A program made the position numbers and the translations under genes. DNA of 10,570 nucleotides, taken from contig JAZQJX010000078.1 of NCBI GenBank assembly GCA_045541875.1, positions 1 through 10,570 on the forward strand, given 5' to 3'. The notes below the pieces were generated by a model, which did not search any database, was not told the origin of the DNA, and saw nothing but the letters and a program-made list of their open reading frames with translations. Position 1 is the stretch's first letter. The number at the start of each line of letters is the position of its first letter. Below, one piece after another: positions 8,270-10,570 of this stretch. Origin of the DNA: RGIG1828 sp045541875 (GTDB taxonomy: Bacteria > Bacillota > Clostridia > UMGS1810).

Positions 8270-8311
8270 CAGAACATATATTTGTGGGCAGAAAGGCTAC
8301 GGACTAAACCT

Positions 8312-9577
8312 ATGTACGATGTAAAAAAAGGCTATGAACTTGCCAAAGAGTTTTATGCACGCTACGGAATAGATGTTGACAGTGCAATCAAAACAGTTGA
8401 CGAAACACCCATATCAATGCACTGCTGGCAGGGCGATGATGTTGGAGGAACAGAGATTAAAGAAGATAAATCCCTGACCGGCGGTATTCAGACAACAGGT
8501 AACTATCCCGGAAAAGCACAAAACGGTGATCAACTCCGTCAGGATATTTCAGAAGCGCTGAAATTCATTCCCGGAAAAATCAAAATTAACATTCACGCAA
8601 ATTACATAGAAGCAGACACCTATGTTGAACGTGATTCCATCAAACCCGAACACTATGACAAATGGGTAGATTTTGCTGTTGAAAACGGCATGGGACTTGA
8701 TTTTAACCCCACCTATTTTGCTCATCCTTTAAGCACAGATAAAGGTACACTTTCATGTGCTGACGAAAACATCAGAAGTTTTTGGGTACGTCATGGTATT
8801 GCCTGCAGAAGAATCGGTGAATATTTTGCTAAAAAGACAGGTTTCCCCTGTGTTATTAACCACTGGACTCCCGATGGCGACAAAGAATTCCCCGTTGATG
8901 CTCTCTCTCCCAGAATGAGACTCAAAAAATCTTACGATGAAATTTTTGAAGCAACAAAAGATGTTGAGAATGTTATTGACGGTATTGAATCCAAAGTATT
9001 CGGTATCGGTGCAGAAAGTTATACAGTTGGTTCACACGAATTCTGCATGGGCTATGTTATGAAAGCAAACAAAGACCACATCATTGCAACTCTTGACAAC
9101 GGTCACTATCATCCCACCGAAACTGTTTCCAACAAACTTTCCGGAATCTTCACTTTCTCAGACTCTGTTCTTCTTCATGTAACAAGAGCAATCAGATGGG
9201 ATTCTGACCACGTTGTAGGTCTTGAAGATGAAACAAAAGCAATTTTTGAAGAACTTGTAAGAATGGGCAAACTTGATAAAACCTATGTTGCAACCGACTT
9301 CTTCGATGCTTCCATCAACCGTATTGCCGCTTGGGTAATCGGTATCAGAAACACAAGAAAGGCTATGCTTGCAGCGCTTCTTCAGCCAAATGACAAGATG
9401 AAACAACTTGAACTTGACGGCGATGTTACTGCAAGACTTGCATATAAAGAAGAATTCAAAGCAGCACCATTTGCTCTTGTTTGGGATTATTACTGCGAAC
9501 AGACAAACAAAGGCGTTGGACTCCAATGGCTTTCCGAAATTCAGCAGTATGAACAGGATGTTCTTTTAAAAAGATAA
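8312..9577 (+). CDS. rhaA: L-rhamnose isomerase
   Basis: RhaA converts L-rhamnose to L-rhamnulose, the first cytosolic step of rhamnose catabolism, using divalent metal. The 421-residue product is close to the E. coli length of 419 and similar throughout. SMHCWQGDDVGG and GGIQTTGNYPGKA are near the N-terminus, followed by LDFNPTYFAHPLS, ESKVFGIGAESYTVGS, LDNGHYHPTE, IRWDSDHVV and DFFDASINRIAAWVIG. By comparison with E. coli, E226, D262, H265 and D329 are likely metal or catalytic ligands. ATG 8312 is chosen because MYDVKKGYELAKE matches the usual N-terminus. An in-frame TTG at 8246 would add 22 unrelated residues and lies inside a stem-loop. The only Shine-Dalgarno candidate, AGAAAGG (8290-8296), is 15 nt away, so initiation may be weak. 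It appears to share the pgsA transcript and ends at a strong terminator. No rhaB or rhaD is nearby. Confidence 0.95.
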   Translation: MYDVKKGYELAKEFYARYGIDVDSAIKTVDETPISMHCWQGDDVGGTEIKEDKSLTGGIQTTGNYPGKAQNGDQLRQDISEALKFIPGKIKINIHANYIEADTYVERDSIKPEHYDKWVDFAVENGMGLDFNPTYFAHPLSTDKGTLSCADENIRSFWVRHGIACRRIGEYFAKKTGFPCVINHWTPDGDKEFPVDALSPRMRLKKSYDEIFEATKDVENVIDGIESKVFGIGAESYTVGSHEFCMGYVMKANKDHIIATLDNGHYHPTETVSNKLSGIFTFSDSVLLHVTRAIRWDSDHVVGLEDETKAIFEELVRMGKLDKTYVATDFFDASINRIAAWVIGIRNTRKAMLAALLQPNDKMKQLELDGDVTARLAYKEEFKAAPFALVWDYYCEQTNKGVGLQWLSEIQQYEQDVLLKR

Positions 9578-9590
9578 TTACAATACGTTC

Positions 9591-9629
9591 AAAAGCCATC
9601 TGACTTTTTACAGTCAAATGGCTTTTTTT
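9591..9629 (+). terminator. Rho-independent terminator of rhaA
   Basis: GCCATCTGACT (9595-9605) pairs with AGTCAAATGGC (9612-9622) with one mismatch around a 6-nt loop, followed by seven T (9623-9629). The A-run 9591-9594 extends the stem. It starts 14 bases after the rhaA stop and closes the pgsA-rhaA transcript. Confidence 0.92.
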
Positions 9630-9659
9630 ATACGAATATATATGTTATTGTTCGAAGAC

Positions 9660-9737
9660 AAGAAAAGCGGCTTCGCCGCACCGCCTGCGGCGGGAGTGCG
9701 GAGCATTATCGCTTTTCTTAAGCCATGTGCATTTTTG
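9660..9737 (+). repeat. Dispersed structured intergenic repeat, copy 2
   Basis: This is the second copy of the 3089-3166 element, in the same orientation, with five differences over 78 positions. The outer stem is longer here: AAGAAAAGCG (9660-9669) pairs perfectly with CGCTTTTCTT (9710-9719). Inside are CCGCAC (9676-9681) with GTGCGG (9696-9701), and alternatives such as CCGCC (9681-9685) with GGCGG (9689-9693) and GCGGC (9667-9671) with GCCGC (9675-9679). It lies beyond the rhaA terminator, so it is not needed to end that transcript. It continues into a second palindrome absent from copy 1, suggesting the full element spans about 9660-9773. Confidence 0.8.
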
Positions 9738-9773
9738 AAAAGCAAATTTGCTTTTCAAAAAAATTTGCACGGC
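9722..9773. repeat. Long palindrome with a perfect 30-bp loopless core
   Basis: TTTTTGAAAAGCAAA (9732-9746) is followed directly by its exact reverse complement (9747-9761). The pairing continues outward with GTGCA (9727-9731) against TGCAC (9766-9770) and GCC (9722-9724) against GGC (9771-9773), interrupted by small bulges. The left edge is shared with the dispersed repeat. No coding function is apparent. It may be half of a MITE-like element or a cruciform-forming site. Confidence 0.85.
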
Positions 9774-9785
9774 AATATAATAAAT

Positions 9786-9825
9786 TTTTTACTGTATAGT
9801 AACGAAGTTTCCTATACAGTAAAAA
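9786..9825. repeat. 14-bp perfect inverted repeat with hairpin loop
   Basis: TTTTTACTGTATAG (9786-9799) pairs exactly with CTATACAGTAAAAA (9812-9825), and AAC (9801-9803) can pair with GTT (9807-9809) inside. The stem is AT-rich. Its last five bases also form the start of the next hairpin's stem, so both cannot form fully together. Confidence 0.85.
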
Positions 9826-9863
9826 CCTCACATTTCCCACTTATGGAATTTGTGAGGTTTTTT
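9821..9863. terminator. Bidirectional terminator between rhaA and the convergent small gene
   Basis: AAAAACCTCACA (9821-9832) pairs with TGTGAGGTTTTT (9851-9862) around an 18-nt loop that itself holds TTCC/GGAA. Six T follow the GC part on the plus strand and five on the minus strand. It stands 41 bp downstream of the minus-strand gene's stop, and is a back-up site for rhaA. Confidence 0.75.
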
Positions 9864-9903
9864 CATCAAATACAGAAAAGAGAAAAAACAGTTCCCTCAA
9901 AAA

Positions 9904-10074
9904 TCATTCATGCTCAATATTCTCAAGTGCAACTCTCACCGCCTCAACAACAAATGCAGTAAAAGTACAGTTTTTACCCTCTATTGATTTTTCAACTCTT
10001 TCTACTATATCATTAGGAAATCTAATGCATTTATTTGTCGTTGGAGGAATTGAAGGAATTTTAAATTTTTTCAT
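9904..10074 (-). CDS. Small ribbon-helix-helix protein, YlcI/YnfO-like
   Basis: The 56-residue product starts MKKFKIPSIPPTTNK. It continues with a short strand (CIRFPND) and two helices (IVERVEKSIEGK and TAFVVEAVRVALENIE), the layout of Arc/CopG-type ribbon-helix-helix DNA-binding proteins. It resembles small clostridial proteins annotated as YlcI/YnfO family; that name is from memory. ATG 10074 is chosen because AGAGGTG (10080-10086 on the complement) sits 5-7 nt upstream; an in-frame TTG at 10095 would run through that site. It is convergent to rhaA and has no partner gene, so it is not an obvious antitoxin in this window, although genes beyond the right edge are unseen. Inverted repeats just upstream could be its own operator. 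The strand pairs in such dimers contact DNA, but the target here is unknown. Confidence 0.75.
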   Translation of the reverse strand: MKKFKIPSIPPTTNKCIRFPNDIVERVEKSIEGKNCTFTAFVVEAVRVALENIEHE

Positions 10075-10081
10075 ATTATCA

Positions 10082-10141
10082 CCTCTGCAATACAATTATA
10101 TAATATGCAAATATATATGTATGCATTGCGTTTGTATTGCA
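10082..10141 (-). promoter_or_regulatory. Upstream region of the ribbon-helix-helix gene with nested inverted repeats
   Basis: Read on the minus strand, AGAGG (10082-10086) is the Shine-Dalgarno site and TATAAT (10095-10100) a likely -10. The -35 at the proper distance (CATACA, 10118-10123) is poor. TGCAATACAA (10086-10095) and TTGTATTGCA (10132-10141) are perfect 10-bp inverted repeats enclosing this promoter, with ATGCA (10105-10109) and TGCAT (10122-10126) nested inside. This arrangement suits autoregulation by a small dimeric repressor; that is inference. Confidence 0.45.
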
Positions 10142-10143
10142 TA

Positions 10144-10315
10144 ATGTTGTATTATATAGAAACTTTATGGTTCGTATTTGCATCACTTGTCCGCTTCGCT
10201 GTGGTAACGTAGTGATTAGGGATTAGGGAATAGTGATTAGGAATGGATATTAGACATTTCATAAAATCAGAAAGGAAGTGCCTATTCCCTATTTCCTAAT
10301 TACTAATCCCTATGT
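10144..10315. repeat. 172-bp intergenic repeat, first full copy
   Basis: The unit contains an AT-rich start, a stem-loop pairing ATCACT (10182-10187) with AGTGAT (10211-10216), and a long imperfect inverted repeat of GGGATTAG-type sequence pairing 10211-10233 with 10282-10304 at 20 of 23 positions. It begins two bases after the inverted repeat upstream of the minus-strand gene. It differs from the next copy by only two substitutions and two single-T length changes. No open frame of note crosses it. Confidence 0.9.
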
Positions 10316-10345
10316 ATGGCACAAACTCTCCATTGTAGTTTGAAT

Positions 10346-10517
10346 ATGTTGTACTATATAGAAACTTATGGTTCGTATTTGCATCACTTTGTCCGCTTCG
10401 CTGTGGTAACGTAGTGATTAGGGATTAGGGAATAGTGATTAGGAATGGATATTAGACATTTCATAAAATCAGAAAGGAAGTGCCTATTCCCTATTTCCTA
10501 ATCACTAATCCCTATGT
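10346..10517. repeat. 172-bp intergenic repeat, second full copy
   Basis: This is a direct-orientation copy of 10144-10315, starting 202 bp after it. The 30-bp spacer (10316-10345) is not repeated and holds nothing I recognise. In this copy the long inverted repeat pairs slightly better (C instead of T in the right arm), consistent with selection or recent duplication of a stem-forming element. Confidence 0.9.
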
Positions 10518-10570
10518 TAGGAATGGATATTGGACATTTCATAAAATCAGAAAGGAAGTGCCTATTCCCT
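10517..10570. repeat. 172-bp intergenic repeat, third copy, partial
   Basis: The last 54 bases match 10237-10290 of the first copy with one substitution. The copy starts inside the unit, missing the first 93 bases, and abuts the second copy with no spacer. It is cut by the window's right edge, so the array probably continues. Confidence 0.88.

Noticed and set aside
8246..8311. TTG start at 8246 giving a longer RhaA
   Set aside because: The extra 22 residues do not resemble RhaA N-termini. The TTG lies inside a stem-loop and has no Shine-Dalgarno site.
320..9577. Other open frames longer than 60 codons on either strand inside the four large genes
   Set aside because: They are shadows of the real genes, without ribosome binding sites or recognisable protein features.
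9618..9962. Plus-strand open frame of 114 codons after rhaA
   Set aside because: It starts inside the rhaA terminator and reads through the GC-rich repeat, the palindrome, two hairpins and the end of the minus-strand gene. No ribosome binding site or homology is visible.
10144..10570. CRISPR array
   Set aside because: The units are 172 bp with 30-bp and 0-bp gaps and internal stems, not short repeats with regular unique spacers. No cas gene is present.

Overview
The window looks like a piece of an AT-rich, Gram-positive anaerobe of the Clostridia, probably a gut commensal. This rests on purine-rich Shine-Dalgarno sites, near-consensus SigA promoters, Rho-independent terminators, a clostridial-type RhaA and a small ribbon-helix-helix protein. 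The assignment is inference; there is no rRNA or other phylogenetic marker. No phage, transposase, CRISPR or defence gene is present.

Layout. Positions 1-149 hold a densely base-paired segment, cut by the window's left edge, that reads as a pseudoknotted RNA of unknown family. A SigA-type promoter with an operator-like site (242-291) leads into a 920-residue GH106-type alpha-L-rhamnosidase (320-3082) without a signal peptide. After a 126-bp gap carrying an intergenic repeat comes a 1435-residue exported multidomain protein of unknown function (3209-7516). A perfect TTGACA-N17-TATAAT promoter (7543-7571) then drives a CDP-alcohol phosphatidyltransferase, probably pgsA (7607-8209). L-rhamnose isomerase rhaA (8312-9577) follows after a 102-nt gap with two stem-loops, and ends at a strong intrinsic terminator (9591-9629).

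The right end is rich in repeats. A second, longer copy of the intergenic repeat (9660-9737) runs into a perfect 30-bp palindrome. Two overlapping hairpins follow, the second of which looks like a bidirectional terminator for rhaA and a convergent small ribbon-helix-helix gene (9904-10074, minus strand). That gene's upstream region carries nested inverted repeats. From 10144 to the right edge lies an array of a 172-bp unit: two full copies and part of a third, with no gene.

How it fits together. The rhamnosidase and RhaA are consecutive steps in L-rhamnose use: release of rhamnose from a glycan or glycoside, then isomerisation to L-rhamnulose. The kinase, aldolase, transporter and a dedicated regulator are absent here. 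The rhamnosidase appears cytoplasmic, so imported rhamnosyl oligosaccharides are its likely substrate. The exported protein could act at the surface on the same material, but only adjacency suggests this. PgsA is a housekeeping phospholipid enzyme, apparently co-transcribed with rhaA.
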